Made by a program: the position numbers and the translations under genes. Positions 45,240 to 53,965 of a stretch of 64,000 nt of DNA are shown here, piece by piece (position 1 is the first letter of the stretch; every line of letters starts with the position of its first letter). The notes beneath the pieces were generated by a model. That model saw only the letters and a list, made by a program, of their open reading frames with translations, ran no database searches and was not told the DNA's origin. This stretch comes from Lachnospiraceae bacterium (GTDB lineage: Bacteria; Bacillota; Clostridia; Lachnospirales; Lachnospiraceae): positions 1-64,000 of the forward strand of contig CAAGDV010000026.1 in the NCBI GenBank assembly GCA_900768755.1. Reading direction: 5' to 3'.

Positions 45240-46531
45240 GAATTTTAGAGCTTAATGACGATACCAAAAAAGACATTCTTTCCAATCTCCTTAAAAGAAG
45301 CCCTCAGAGCTACGGGGAGTATGAAAGCCGCGTAAATACAATAATTAACGATGTGAGAAGCCGCCGCGACGAGGCTTTGTTTGAATACACACAGAAATTC
45401 GACGGATACGCGCTTAATGCGGGCAACATTGTTGTAACCGATGAGGAAATCAAGAAAGCTTACAGTGAGATTGACGATGAGCTTTTGCAGATAATAAGAA
45501 AAGCGCTTGTAAATATTAAGGATTATCACTCAAAGCAGAAGCGCAACAGCTGGTTTGACAGCACGCCGAAAGGAACCATTCTCGGACAGAAGATAACACC
45601 GCTTGAAAGAGTCGGAGTGTATGTGCCCGGCGGAAAAGCCGCCTATCCTTCATCGGTGCTCATGAATGTAATACCAGCAAAGGTTGCCGGAGTGTCAGAG
45701 ATTATCATGTGCACCCCTCCCGGAAAGGACGGACATATCTACTGCGGAACGCTCGTTGCTGCAAAGGAAGCCGGAGTTGATGTAATATACAAGGCAGGCG
45801 GCGCCCAGGCAATCGCCGCAATGGCGTTTGGAACAGAAAGCATCCAAAAGGTTGACAAGATAGTCGGCCCCGGAAACATCTATGTCGCCCTTGCCAAAAA
45901 ATCAGTTTACGGTCAGGTGGGAATAGACTCGATAGCAGGACCCAGCGAGATTATGGTTCTCGCGGACGAGACTGCCAACGCAAGATTTGTCGCTGCAGAT
46001 CTGTTAAGCCAGGCAGAGCATGACGAGCTTGCCTCCGCGATTCTGGTGACAACCTCAAAGGAACTTGCAGTGAAGGTTTCAAAAGAGGTGGACCGGTTCG
46101 TCTCTGTTCTTGACAGGAAGGAAATCATCACAAAATCACTTGATAATTACGGATATATTCTTGTCGCAAAGGATATGGATGAGGCTGTTTCGGTTGTGAA
46201 CGACATTGCATCCGAACACCTTGAAATTGTGACAAAGGACCCTTTTACCACCATGACAAAAGTAAAAAATGCCGGCGCCATTTTCCTCGGCGAGTATTCA
46301 TCCGAACCTCTGGGAGATTATTTTGCCGGACCAAACCACGTGCTCCCCACAAACGGAACCGCCAAATTCTTTTCGCCGCTTGAGGTGGATGATTTTATCA
46401 AAAAATCAAGCATCATATCTTATTCGCGCGAGGCTTTGCGGGAGATACACAGCGACATTGAGAAATTTGCAAAGGCTGAGGGACTCAGTGCCCACGCGAA
46501 TTCGATAAGCGTCAGATTTGAGGAGGAATAG
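45236..46531 (+). CDS. hisD: histidinol dehydrogenase
   Basis: 431 residues; last steps of histidine synthesis, histidinol to histidine, NAD-dependent with a zinc site. Signature GPSEIMVLADETANA, zinc region SQAEHDE and SEHLEIVTKDP, and GPNHVLPTNG are seen. Start 45236 overlaps the hisG stop (ATGA), with AAGGAGGAAG upstream. Confidence 0.97.
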   Translation: MRILELNDDTKKDILSNLLKRSPQSYGEYESRVNTIINDVRSRRDEALFEYTQKFDGYALNAGNIVVTDEEIKKAYSEIDDELLQIIRKALVNIKDYHSKQKRNSWFDSTPKGTILGQKITPLERVGVYVPGGKAAYPSSVLMNVIPAKVAGVSEIIMCTPPGKDGHIYCGTLVAAKEAGVDVIYKAGGAQAIAAMAFGTESIQKVDKIVGPGNIYVALAKKSVYGQVGIDSIAGPSEIMVLADETANARFVAADLLSQAEHDELASAILVTTSKELAVKVSKEVDRFVSVLDRKEIITKSLDNYGYILVAKDMDEAVSVVNDIASEHLEIVTKDPFTTMTKVKNAGAIFLGEYSSEPLGDYFAGPNHVLPTNGTAKFFSPLEVDDFIKKSSIISYSREALREIHSDIEKFAKAEGLSAHANSISVRFEEE

Positions 46532-46532
46532 A

Positions 46533-47120
46533 ATGGCAAGACAGGCTGATATTAGCAGAAAAACATCGGAGACCGATATTGAACTTACACTTAATCTGGA
46601 CGGAAGCGGCAAAGCTTTAGTGGACACGGGCATCGGATTTTTTGACCACATGCTCACAAGCTTTGCAAAGCACGGACTTTTTGACCTCAATGTAAAGGTA
46701 AAGGGGGACCTTTTTGTCGACTGCCACCACACAATAGAGGACACCGGAATCGTGCTCGGCGAGGCAATAAAAAAGGCTCTCGGCGATAAGAAATCCATCA
46801 AAAGATACGGCTCTTTTATGCTCCCGATGGACGAGAGCCTGGTGCTTTGCGCAATAGATTTGTGCAACAGACCTTACCTTGTGTTTGATGCGGACTTTAA
46901 GACGGACAGAGTCGGATATTTCGATACCGAAATGGTAAAAGAATTTTTCTATGCGATATCTTATTCGGCCGGCATGAATCTGCATGTCAAAATGCTTTAC
47001 GGAGAGAATTCGCATCATATTATCGAGGCGATGTTTAAGGCGTTTGCCCGCGCACTTTCGGAGGCTGTTACGGTGGACACAAGAATCAACGGAATAATGT
47101 CGACAAAGGGGGCACTGTAA
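46533..47120 (+). CDS. hisB: imidazoleglycerol-phosphate dehydratase
   Basis: Monofunctional HisB of 195 residues. Metal-binding motifs FFDHMLTSFAKHG and DCHHTIEDTGI, plus ENSHHIIEAMFKAFARAL. Start 46533 after GAGGAGG; ends overlapping hisA (TAATG). Lacks the histidinol-phosphatase domain found in enteric HisB. Confidence 0.97.
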   Translation: MARQADISRKTSETDIELTLNLDGSGKALVDTGIGFFDHMLTSFAKHGLFDLNVKVKGDLFVDCHHTIEDTGIVLGEAIKKALGDKKSIKRYGSFMLPMDESLVLCAIDLCNRPYLVFDADFKTDRVGYFDTEMVKEFFYAISYSAGMNLHVKMLYGENSHHIIEAMFKAFARALSEAVTVDTRINGIMSTKGAL

Positions 47121-47839
47121 TGAAACTTTTCCCCGCAATTGACTTAAAGGACGGACATTGCGTAAGGCTTAAGCAGGGCGAATTTTCTGATGTCACCGTC
47201 TATGAAAACGAGCCCTGGCGCATGGCGCTTCAGTTCCAAAACGACGGGGCGTCTTTTATCCATCTTGTTGACCTGGACGGTGCCCTAAAGGGGCACAGCG
47301 TCAACGAGGAGGCAATCAGACAGATTATTGCCGAAATTACAATCCCATGCGAGCTTGGCGGCGGAATCAGGACAATGGAGGATATAGAGCATGCCCTCTC
47401 ACTTGGAATCAAAAGAGTGATAATCGGAACCAAAGCCGTCGAGAATCCTGATTTTGTCAGGGAAGCAGTTGAGCGCTTCGGAAGCGAACGAATCGTTGTG
47501 GGCGTGGACGCCAAGGACGGAATGGTTGCGGTTTCGGGCTGGGAAGAAGTGTCAGATACGACTGCCGTATCCCTGTGCCTTGCAATGAAAAAAATAGGCG
47601 TAAAATACATTATATATACCGATATTTCCAAGGACGGAATGCTCTGCGGACCCAACTTTGAGATGACGGCAAGGTTAAACCGCGAGACCGGTCTTTTTGT
47701 GACTGCGTCGGGCGGAGTATCGTCCATGGATGATTTGAGAAAGCTTAATGCCATGGGAATCCCCGGGGCGATAATCGGTAAAGCAATATACGAAAAAAAG
47801 GTTTCCTTAAGCGAGGCCGTGTGTGAATTTGAGAGGTAA
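47120..47839 (+). CDS. hisA: phosphoribosylformimino-AICAR-P isomerase
   Basis: 239-residue TIM barrel. Catalytic Asp8 in PAIDLKDG and the second Asp in VGVDAKDGMVAV, with the GGIRTMEDI and YTDISKDGML phosphate-binding motifs. Fourth step of histidine synthesis. Overlaps hisB by one base. Confidence 0.96.
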   Translation: MKLFPAIDLKDGHCVRLKQGEFSDVTVYENEPWRMALQFQNDGASFIHLVDLDGALKGHSVNEEAIRQIIAEITIPCELGGGIRTMEDIEHALSLGIKRVIIGTKAVENPDFVREAVERFGSERIVVGVDAKDGMVAVSGWEEVSDTTAVSLCLAMKKIGVKYIIYTDISKDGMLCGPNFEMTARLNRETGLFVTASGGVSSMDDLRKLNAMGIPGAIIGKAIYEKKVSLSEAVCEFER

Positions 47840-47841
47840 AT

Positions 47842-49098
47842 ATGGATTATAAAATGATTGTTCCCGTTGTATATGTACAAGATGATACCGCTTATACGGA
47901 TTTTGACAGAACGAGGAGTGTGTCAAAAGAGCTTTCTCTCGTTGAGGTTTTTGATACCTTTGAGAACAACGGGGCTGACGCGGTGGTATTTTATGATATG
48001 TCATACGATGATGCTTCCCATGAAAAAGCAATCGGATATCTCAGAAGCATATGCAAAAATCTGAATATTCCGGTGTATGCGACGGGCAACATAAAGCGTG
48101 TCGAGGATGTGAAAAAGTACCTCTACGCGGGAGCGCGAAGCGCGCTTATTGAGACGGGCAAAGCCTCAAATCTTGATATTCTGTCTGAGACAACACAACG
48201 TTTTGGTGCAGACAAGGTCGGAATATTTATGGAGGAATACAATCCCGTGGCCGGACAGATGATTGTACAAAACGGCAACAGCGTTGTGTTTGCGAGTGTT
48301 GATGCAATCAGGGCAGGTGTGAAAGCCGTGGCACTTACGGATCGGTTTATTATTGAGCTCCTTGCAGATTCTGACTGCACAGGTCTTGCGGCAAAAGAAC
48401 TCTGCGACGACGCCTGCGACATGATGGAGATTAAGAATGCCATGAAAAACGCGGGTATTCCCACCAATATTTTCACAAGCAATATTCCTTTTTCACAGTT
48501 CAAACTCAATTCCGACGGACTGATTCCCGTTGTCGTGCAGGATTATGCAACTGATGAGGTGCTCATGCTTGCATACATGAATGAGGAAGCATACCGCGCC
48601 ACAATCGAGACCGGAAGGATGACGTATTACAGCCGAAGCAGGCAGGAATTGTGGGTAAAAGGTCTGACCTCAGGACATTATCAGTATGTGATGAGCCTTT
48701 CTTTGGACTGCGATAACGATACGATTCTTGCCAAAGTAAGACAGGTAGGAGCAGCGTGTCACACAGGCGCACACTCATGTTTCTTTAAGGAACTCTGCGC
48801 AAAAGATGTTGCCAAAACCAACCCGCTTAAGGTGTTTAATAATGTGATGAATGTGATTATCGACCGCAAAAACAATCCTAAAGAGGGTTCCTACACCAAT
48901 TATCTTTTTGACAAGGGAATTGACAAAATACTTAAGAAGGTCGGGGAAGAGGCAACCGAGATTGTTATCGCCGCCAAAAATCCTGACCCGGTTGAAGTTA
49001 AGTACGAGATTGCTGACTTTTTGTACCATGTTATGGTGCTTATGGCGGAAAGAGGGCTTGACTGGGAGGACATAACGGAGGAACTTGCCAACAGATAA
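47842..49098 (+). CDS. hisIE: HisIE with degenerate N-terminal HisF-like domain
   Basis: 418 residues in three parts. Residues 1-215 resemble a HisF/HisA barrel but have lost its catalytic aspartates: Tyr11 stands where HisF has Asp11, and Met130 where it has Asp130. Residues 220-318 are HisI (phosphoribosyl-AMP cyclohydrolase) with Cys290, Cys306 and Cys313 (DCDND, GAACHTGAHSC). Residues 333-418 are HisE (phosphoribosyl-ATP diphosphatase, VGEEATEIVIAAK). So two early steps are encoded, while the barrel is probably non-catalytic. No intact hisF or hisH is in the window. Confidence 0.88.
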   Translation: MDYKMIVPVVYVQDDTAYTDFDRTRSVSKELSLVEVFDTFENNGADAVVFYDMSYDDASHEKAIGYLRSICKNLNIPVYATGNIKRVEDVKKYLYAGARSALIETGKASNLDILSETTQRFGADKVGIFMEEYNPVAGQMIVQNGNSVVFASVDAIRAGVKAVALTDRFIIELLADSDCTGLAAKELCDDACDMMEIKNAMKNAGIPTNIFTSNIPFSQFKLNSDGLIPVVVQDYATDEVLMLAYMNEEAYRATIETGRMTYYSRSRQELWVKGLTSGHYQYVMSLSLDCDNDTILAKVRQVGAACHTGAHSCFFKELCAKDVAKTNPLKVFNNVMNVIIDRKNNPKEGSYTNYLFDKGIDKILKKVGEEATEIVIAAKNPDPVEVKYEIADFLYHVMVLMAERGLDWEDITEELANR

Positions 49099-50285
49099 TG
49101 AACAGAAAATTAGTCATAACAGCTTTGCCGCAGGATGAAGCCGGCCGTATTCTGGCGGTGCGGTTTGAAAACTCAAAAGAGACCGGAATTGATGTCTACA
49201 GGCGCAACGCTTCATTTGAGATAGGTAATATATATGTCGGACGCGTTTCAAAGGTTGTCGCAAATATAAATGCGGCGTTTGTAGATGTCGCGGCGGGAGT
49301 ATCGTGCTATTTTTCCGTAAAGGACAATCCCAAACCAATTTTTCTCAACCGGAAGAATACCGATAAGGTCTGCGAGGGCGACCTTTTGCTTGTCCAGATT
49401 GTGAAGGAAGCGCATAAAACGAAAGCGCCGGTCTGCACCTGCGGGCTGAACCTTTGCGGAAAATATGTCATTCTGACAAGAAATCCCTATGAATTCGGAA
49501 TATCACGAAAGATTGCGGATGATGACTGGTGCAGAATGATTAAGGAGAGCCTTATTAATTCGATTCCCGAAGGTCTGGGAGTTGTCGTCCGGACTGATGC
49601 CTATGAAGCCGGAATTGACGCGATAGAAGCCGAACTGTCAGAGCTAATACAGAAATATAATTCAATGCTTAATCTGGCAGAAAAAAGACCTGCCTATACA
49701 TTGATGTATGCGGCGCAGACGATGCTTTTTCGGGATATTGTCTCAATGCATCCCGACGCAGAAGATGAGATTGTGACTGATGACGGTGAGCTATATTCAG
49801 AACTTCTGTCGTACGGACTTTCCTGCAGAATACGCCTGTATGAGGATGACTATCCGCTTTATAAGAATTACGATATTCCTAAGGTAATAAAAAACGCCAC
49901 AGACAGACATGTGTGGCTTCAAAACGGAGGTTTTCTGATAATTGAGCCCACGGAGGCTTTGACGGTGATTGATGTCAACACAGGCAAATTCTCCGGACGG
50001 GAAAAAGACGCCGAGGAGACCTTTTTGAAAATTAATCTGACTGCGTGCAAAGAGATTGCAAGGCAGCTTGTTTTAAGAAATATTTCAGGAATTATAATTG
50101 TTGATTTTATCAGCATGAAATCCAAAGAGTCAGACAGTCTCGTGATGCAGTGCATGCAGCAGGAGCTGTTAAAAGATCCGGTAAAAGCTGTCTGCGTGGA
50201 CTATACCAGACTTGGCCTTATGGAAATTACACGAAAAAAAATAAAAGCGCCATTATATGAAGAAAAATTGTTGACAATCGGGTAA
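49098..50285 (+). CDS. rng: ribonuclease E/G family protein
   Basis: 395 residues, shorter than E. coli RNase G (489). S1-like segment (GNIYVGRVSKVVANINAAFVDV), catalytic region with VIDVNTGKFSGR and IIVDFISM (two metal-binding Asp), then RLGLMEITRKK near the end. The C-terminal zinc-link region is short or missing. It follows hisIE with a one-base overlap and lies just upstream of rplU, where RNase E/G genes are often seen. It coexists with RNase Y. Confidence 0.88.
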   Translation: MNRKLVITALPQDEAGRILAVRFENSKETGIDVYRRNASFEIGNIYVGRVSKVVANINAAFVDVAAGVSCYFSVKDNPKPIFLNRKNTDKVCEGDLLLVQIVKEAHKTKAPVCTCGLNLCGKYVILTRNPYEFGISRKIADDDWCRMIKESLINSIPEGLGVVVRTDAYEAGIDAIEAELSELIQKYNSMLNLAEKRPAYTLMYAAQTMLFRDIVSMHPDAEDEIVTDDGELYSELLSYGLSCRIRLYEDDYPLYKNYDIPKVIKNATDRHVWLQNGGFLIIEPTEALTVIDVNTGKFSGREKDAEETFLKINLTACKEIARQLVLRNISGIIIVDFISMKSKESDSLVMQCMQQELLKDPVKAVCVDYTRLGLMEITRKKIKAPLYEEKLLTIG

Positions 50286-50299
50286 AGATATATTATTAT
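50271..50299 (+). promoter_or_regulatory. rplU operon promoter
   Basis: TTGACA (50271-50276), 17-bp spacer, TATTAT (50294-50299); the -35 box lies inside the rng end. Confidence 0.8.
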
Positions 50300-50304
50300 A
50301 TCCT

Positions 50305-50383
50305 AGTGTGCCGCACAATGAGGTTATAAGTATCCGTAAGGGTCACCACAATTGGCGAGTATTGATAATAGGAGGAAACCGAG
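50305..50383 (+). promoter_or_regulatory. ribosomal L21 leader (probable)
   Basis: The 80-nt leader folds as a hairpin with CAAT (50316-50319) to ATTG (50351-50354), GGT to ACC (50322-50324 with 50345-50347) and ATCC/GGGT (50332-50335 with 50340-50343). Position and size match the Firmicutes L21 leader that mediates autoregulation, but I cannot compare it with the Rfam model. Confidence 0.55.
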
Positions 50384-50695
50384 ATGAAGTACGCAGTTAT
50401 TGCAGCATGTGGCAAGCAGTACAAGGTATCTGAAGGTGATGTTATCAAGGTTGAGAAGCTTGGAGTTTCTGAAGGAGAGACTGTAACATTTGATAAGGTG
50501 CTTCTCATTAGTGATGGAGAGACTATCGTTGGAAAGCCTACAGTAGCTAATGCATCTGTTACTGCATCTGTTGTATGCGAAGGCAAGGACAAGAAGGTTA
50601 TTGTCTACAAGTACAAGAGAAAGACAGGCTATCATAAGAAGAACGGTCACAGACAGTTATTCACTAAGGTTAAGATTGAGAAGATTAACGCTTAA
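50384..50695 (+). CDS. rplU: ribosomal protein L21
   Basis: 103 residues, MKYAVIAACGKQYKVSEGDVI at the N-terminus and the basic YKRKTGYHKKNGHRQLFTKVKI tail, typical bL21. First gene of rplU-prp-rpmA; AGGAGG precedes. Confidence 0.98.
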   Translation: MKYAVIAACGKQYKVSEGDVIKVEKLGVSEGETVTFDKVLLISDGETIVGKPTVANASVTASVVCEGKDKKVIVYKYKRKTGYHKKNGHRQLFTKVKIEKINA

Positions 50696-50706
50696 TCGGG
50701 TGTAAT

Positions 50707-51030
50707 ATGACCAATATCACATTTTTTATCAGAGATCACAAGATCTTTGGCTTTCAGTCGAAAGGGCATGCCGGATACGGTATGAGAGGAACCGACATCG
50801 TATGTGCTTCGGTTTCAATTTTGCTCGTTAATACGATTAATTCCATCGAGAAGTTTACTTCCGACAGATTTGAATCGAAAGTTAACGATAAGAAAGCAAC
50901 TATTCATTTCGAGATTGACGGAGATGTCAGTGACGAAGCAACGGTTCTTTTGAAAGCATTGGAACTGGGTGTCACTGAAATATCAGGCGAATATCCCGGG
51001 AATGTATCTGTTAAATACCAGAATTATTGA
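50707..51030 (+). CDS. prp: ribosomal-processing cysteine protease Prp
   Basis: 107 residues (YsxB family) with the catalytic pair His21 (GHAGYG) and Cys33 (DIVCASVS). It cuts the N-terminal extension from L27, encoded next. 11 bases after rplU. Confidence 0.94.
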   Translation: MTNITFFIRDHKIFGFQSKGHAGYGMRGTDIVCASVSILLVNTINSIEKFTSDRFESKVNDKKATIHFEIDGDVSDEATVLLKALELGVTEISGEYPGNVSVKYQNY

Positions 51031-51066
51031 CTGGTAGCATAAGACATTCAAGGAGGTGTAATACTC

Positions 51067-51357
51067 ATGTTAAAACTTAACCTTCAGTTTTTTGCTCACA
51101 AAAAGGGAGTTGGTTCTACCAAGAACGGTAGAGACTCAGAGTCTAAGAGATTAGGCGCTAAGAGAGCTGACGGACAGTTCGTTTTGGCTGGTAACATTCT
51201 TTACAGACAGCGCGGAACCAAGATTCATCCGGGCGTAAATGTCGGCCGTGGCGGAGATGATACATTATTTGCTACTGTTGACGGTGTTGTAAGATTTGAG
51301 AGAAAAGGCAGAGACAAGAAACAGGTTTCTGTATATCCAGTAGCAGCAGAGAAATAA
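51067..51357 (+). CDS. rpmA: ribosomal protein L27 with Prp-cleaved extension
   Basis: 96 residues. The N-terminus MLKLNLQFFAHKKG matches the Firmicutes L27 extension cleaved by Prp after Phe9, leaving AHKKG at the ribosomal P site. AAGGAGG precedes. Confidence 0.98.
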   Translation: MLKLNLQFFAHKKGVGSTKNGRDSESKRLGAKRADGQFVLAGNILYRQRGTKIHPGVNVGRGGDDTLFATVDGVVRFERKGRDKKQVSVYPVAAEK

Positions 51358-51365
51358 GAACAACA

Positions 51366-51398
51366 GGCTCCGAGTCATAATGATTTCGGAGCTTTTTT
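51366..51398 (+). terminator. rplU-rpmA terminator
   Basis: GCTCCGA (51367-51373) pairs with TCGGAGC (51386-51392), 12-nt loop, TTTTTT at 51393-51398. Confidence 0.88.
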
Positions 51399-51421
51399 CT
51401 CATCAGATATGGAGATTAATT

Positions 51422-52705
51422 ATGTTTGCTGATAACGCAAAAATTTTTATAAAATCAGGAAAAGGCGGCGACGGGCACGTGAGCTTTCGAAGGGAGCTTT
51501 TCGTTGCGGCAGGCGGTCCGGACGGCGGCGACGGCGGTCGCGGCGGAGATATTATCTTTGAAGTGGATAAAGGACTCAACACGCTCGGCGAATTCCGTCA
51601 TACGCGCAAATTCGTTGCCGAAAGCGGGCAGGAGGGCGGACAGAAGCTCTGCCACGGCAAGGACGGAGAGGACCTGATAATCAAGGTTCCGGAGGGAACC
51701 GTCATAAAAGACGATACAAGCGGCAAGGTTATTGCCGACATGTCGGGCGACAATATGCGCGCCGTTATCCTTAAAGGCGGTCGCGGCGGAAAGGGCAACA
51801 AAAACTACGCAACCGCAACCATGCAGGTTCCGAAGTATGCACAGCCCGGACAGCAGGCAAAAGAGCTTTGGGTCAGGCTTGAGCTGAAGGTAATTGCGGA
51901 CGTGGGTCTTGTGGGCTTCCCGAATGTCGGCAAATCAACGCTTTTGTCGATGGTGAGCAATGCAAAGCCCAAAATAGCCAATTATCATTTTACCACGCTC
52001 AATCCGAATCTCGGGGTTGTAGATATACCGGGAGCAGACGGTTTTGTTATCGCCGATATTCCGGGACTCATTGAAGGCGCTTCCGAAGGAATAGGCCTCG
52101 GCCACGAATTTTTGAGACATATTGAACGTACCAAAGTAATAATTCATATGGTTGACGCGGCGTCTTCCGAAGGAAGGGATCCGGTTGATGATATCAATAA
52201 GATTAATGACGAGCTTCGGGCGTATGATCCGGTGCTTGCCGATAAGCCTCAGGTTATTGCGGCCAACAAAACCGATTTGATATATGAGGGTGACGAGGAC
52301 CCCGTGAAGCGGATCAGGGAAGAATTTGAGCCAAAGGGAATCAAGGTTTTTGCGATATCCGCAGCCACAAAAAAAGGTCTCACAGAGCTTTTGTACGAGG
52401 TCAGACACATGCTTGATGCGATGGATTCACAGCCTATCGTGTACGAGAGGGAATATTTTCCGGAGGAGATGTATGACAATTCATCTCCGATTGATGTATA
52501 TAAAGCGGACGAGCATGCTTTTGTTATTGAAGGTCCGAGAGTCGACCGTATGCTTGGTTATACCAATCTTGACGACGAGAAGGGTTTTGCTTTCTTCCAG
52601 AAATTCATGAAGGAGCAGGGCATTATCGACAGACTTGAGGAGCTTGGAATTGAAGAGGGGGACACGGTATATCTCGGCGACCTCGAATTTGATTATTACA
52701 GATAG
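51422..52705 (+). CDS. obg: GTPase Obg
   Basis: 427 residues: Gly-rich Obg fold (GGDGGRGGDI), G1 motif GFPNVGKST, DIPGLIEGAS, NKTD and a C-terminal OCT domain. Ribosome-assembly GTPase. Start at 51422 (MFADNAK), after GGAG; a longer frame from 51380 lies over the terminator. Leads the obg-yhbY-yqeK-rsfS run. Confidence 0.97.
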   Translation: MFADNAKIFIKSGKGGDGHVSFRRELFVAAGGPDGGDGGRGGDIIFEVDKGLNTLGEFRHTRKFVAESGQEGGQKLCHGKDGEDLIIKVPEGTVIKDDTSGKVIADMSGDNMRAVILKGGRGGKGNKNYATATMQVPKYAQPGQQAKELWVRLELKVIADVGLVGFPNVGKSTLLSMVSNAKPKIANYHFTTLNPNLGVVDIPGADGFVIADIPGLIEGASEGIGLGHEFLRHIERTKVIIHMVDAASSEGRDPVDDINKINDELRAYDPVLADKPQVIAANKTDLIYEGDEDPVKRIREEFEPKGIKVFAISAATKKGLTELLYEVRHMLDAMDSQPIVYEREYFPEEMYDNSSPIDVYKADEHAFVIEGPRVDRMLGYTNLDDEKGFAFFQKFMKEQGIIDRLEELGIEEGDTVYLGDLEFDYYR

Positions 52706-52715
52706 GAGACAGAGT

Positions 52716-53012
52716 ATGACAACAAAACAAAGAGCATATCTTAAAGGCCTTGCAATGACCATGGAGCCGGTTTTTCAGTGCGGTAAAGCTTCCATTACGC
52801 CTGAGTTCGTAAATGCGGTTTCCGAGGCTTTGGAGAAGCGTGAGCTTATCAAGGTCAGCGTGCTTCAGAACTGTGCGGACGACCCAAAAGAGCTCGGCAT
52901 CATACTTTCAGAGCGCACTAGAGCACAGCTTGTTCAGGTTATCGGCAAAAAAATCGTCCTTTACAGACCGGCAAAGGATGAGAAGCGCAGGAAAATAGAA
53001 TTACCACGATAG
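52716..53012 (+). CDS. yhbY: RNA-binding protein YhbY (CRS1/YhbY)
   Basis: 98 residues, with the GxxG-type KH-like loop (QCGKASITPEFV) and VLQNCADDP. Associates with pre-50S subunits. Start 52716 after GGAGA. In many Firmicutes nadD follows; here the next gene is yqeK, 10 bases on. Confidence 0.93.
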   Translation: MTTKQRAYLKGLAMTMEPVFQCGKASITPEFVNAVSEALEKRELIKVSVLQNCADDPKELGIILSERTRAQLVQVIGKKIVLYRPAKDEKRRKIELPR

Positions 53013-53022
53013 GATTTTTGCC

Positions 53023-53613
53023 ATGGGACAGTATGATTTGGACAATCTTCGTCTACAACTTCATAGTGCGGTTGATGCAAAGCGTTTTGAACACAGCGTC
53101 GGCGTAAGCTACACTGCCGCGGCGCTTGCCATGGTGTACGATTCATCATCGGATTTTATTCACAAAGCGCTGGTGGCGGGACTTTTGCACGACAACGCCA
53201 AATGCCTTTCCGATTCGGATTTGTATCTGTACAGCCAAAAGGCCGGAATAGAGATTACGGAGTCCGAGAAAAATACGCCTTTTCTTCTTCACGGAAAGCT
53301 TGGCGCTTACTATGCCCGAAAGGACTACGGTATTGAGGATGAAGATATTTTGAACGCAATTACCTGGCACACAACCGGGCGCCCGGACATGAGCCTTCTT
53401 GAAAAAATTATTTTCACGGCAGATTACATTGAACCCGGACGCACAAAGCAGAAGAATCTTTGTGAGCTCAGAAAGCTTGCTTTCTGCAACCTCGACAGGT
53501 GCGTGTACAGGATTTCGGATGATACTTTGGAATACCTTTCGGCAAAGTCGCAAAGCATAGATTCCATGACGGTAAGGACAAGGGATTTTTACAAAAAGTA
53601 TAATCGGGGGTAG
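53023..53613 (+). CDS. yqeK: HD-domain hydrolase YqeK (Ap4A hydrolase type)
   Basis: 196 residues: first His in RFEHSVGVSYTAA, GLLHDNAK, WHTTGRP and a late Asp of TADYIEPGR. YqeK proteins hydrolyse diadenosine tetraphosphate. Usually adjacent to nadD, which is missing here. Followed 4 bases later by rsfS. Confidence 0.92.
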   Translation: MGQYDLDNLRLQLHSAVDAKRFEHSVGVSYTAAALAMVYDSSSDFIHKALVAGLLHDNAKCLSDSDLYLYSQKAGIEITESEKNTPFLLHGKLGAYYARKDYGIEDEDILNAITWHTTGRPDMSLLEKIIFTADYIEPGRTKQKNLCELRKLAFCNLDRCVYRISDDTLEYLSAKSQSIDSMTVRTRDFYKKYNRG

Positions 53614-53617
53614 ATTT

Positions 53618-53965
53618 ATGGACAATAAGGAAATACTTAAAACAGCATACGATGCCATCGCTGACAAAAAAGGAGAAAGAATCAGGATTCTTGACATCTC
53701 GAAGGTATCGATTATGGCTGAATATTTTATCGTAACCAACGGAAATAACGTTAACCACGTGCAGGCCATCGCCGACAATGTTTCGGAGGAACTCCGAAAA
53801 ATCGGTGTTGAGCTCAAACAATCCGAGGGTTACAGAACGGCAGGCTGGATTCTTATGGATTTCGGCTCCGTAATCGTTCATGTTTTTTCAAAAGACGACC
53901 GTTTCTTCTACGACCTTGAGCGCGTATGGAGTGACGGCACAGTAGTTGAAATCGGAGATTTATAA
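53618..53965 (+). CDS. rsfS: ribosome silencing factor RsfS
   Basis: 115 residues with ILDISKVSIMAEYFIVTNG, QSEGYRTAGWILMDFGSVIVHVF and DLERVW, typical RsfS/YbeB. Binds L14 to block subunit joining in starvation. Overlaps folC by one base. Confidence 0.96.
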   Translation: MDNKEILKTAYDAIADKKGERIRILDISKVSIMAEYFIVTNGNNVNHVQAIADNVSEELRKIGVELKQSEGYRTAGWILMDFGSVIVHVFSKDDRFFYDLERVWSDGTVVEIGDL

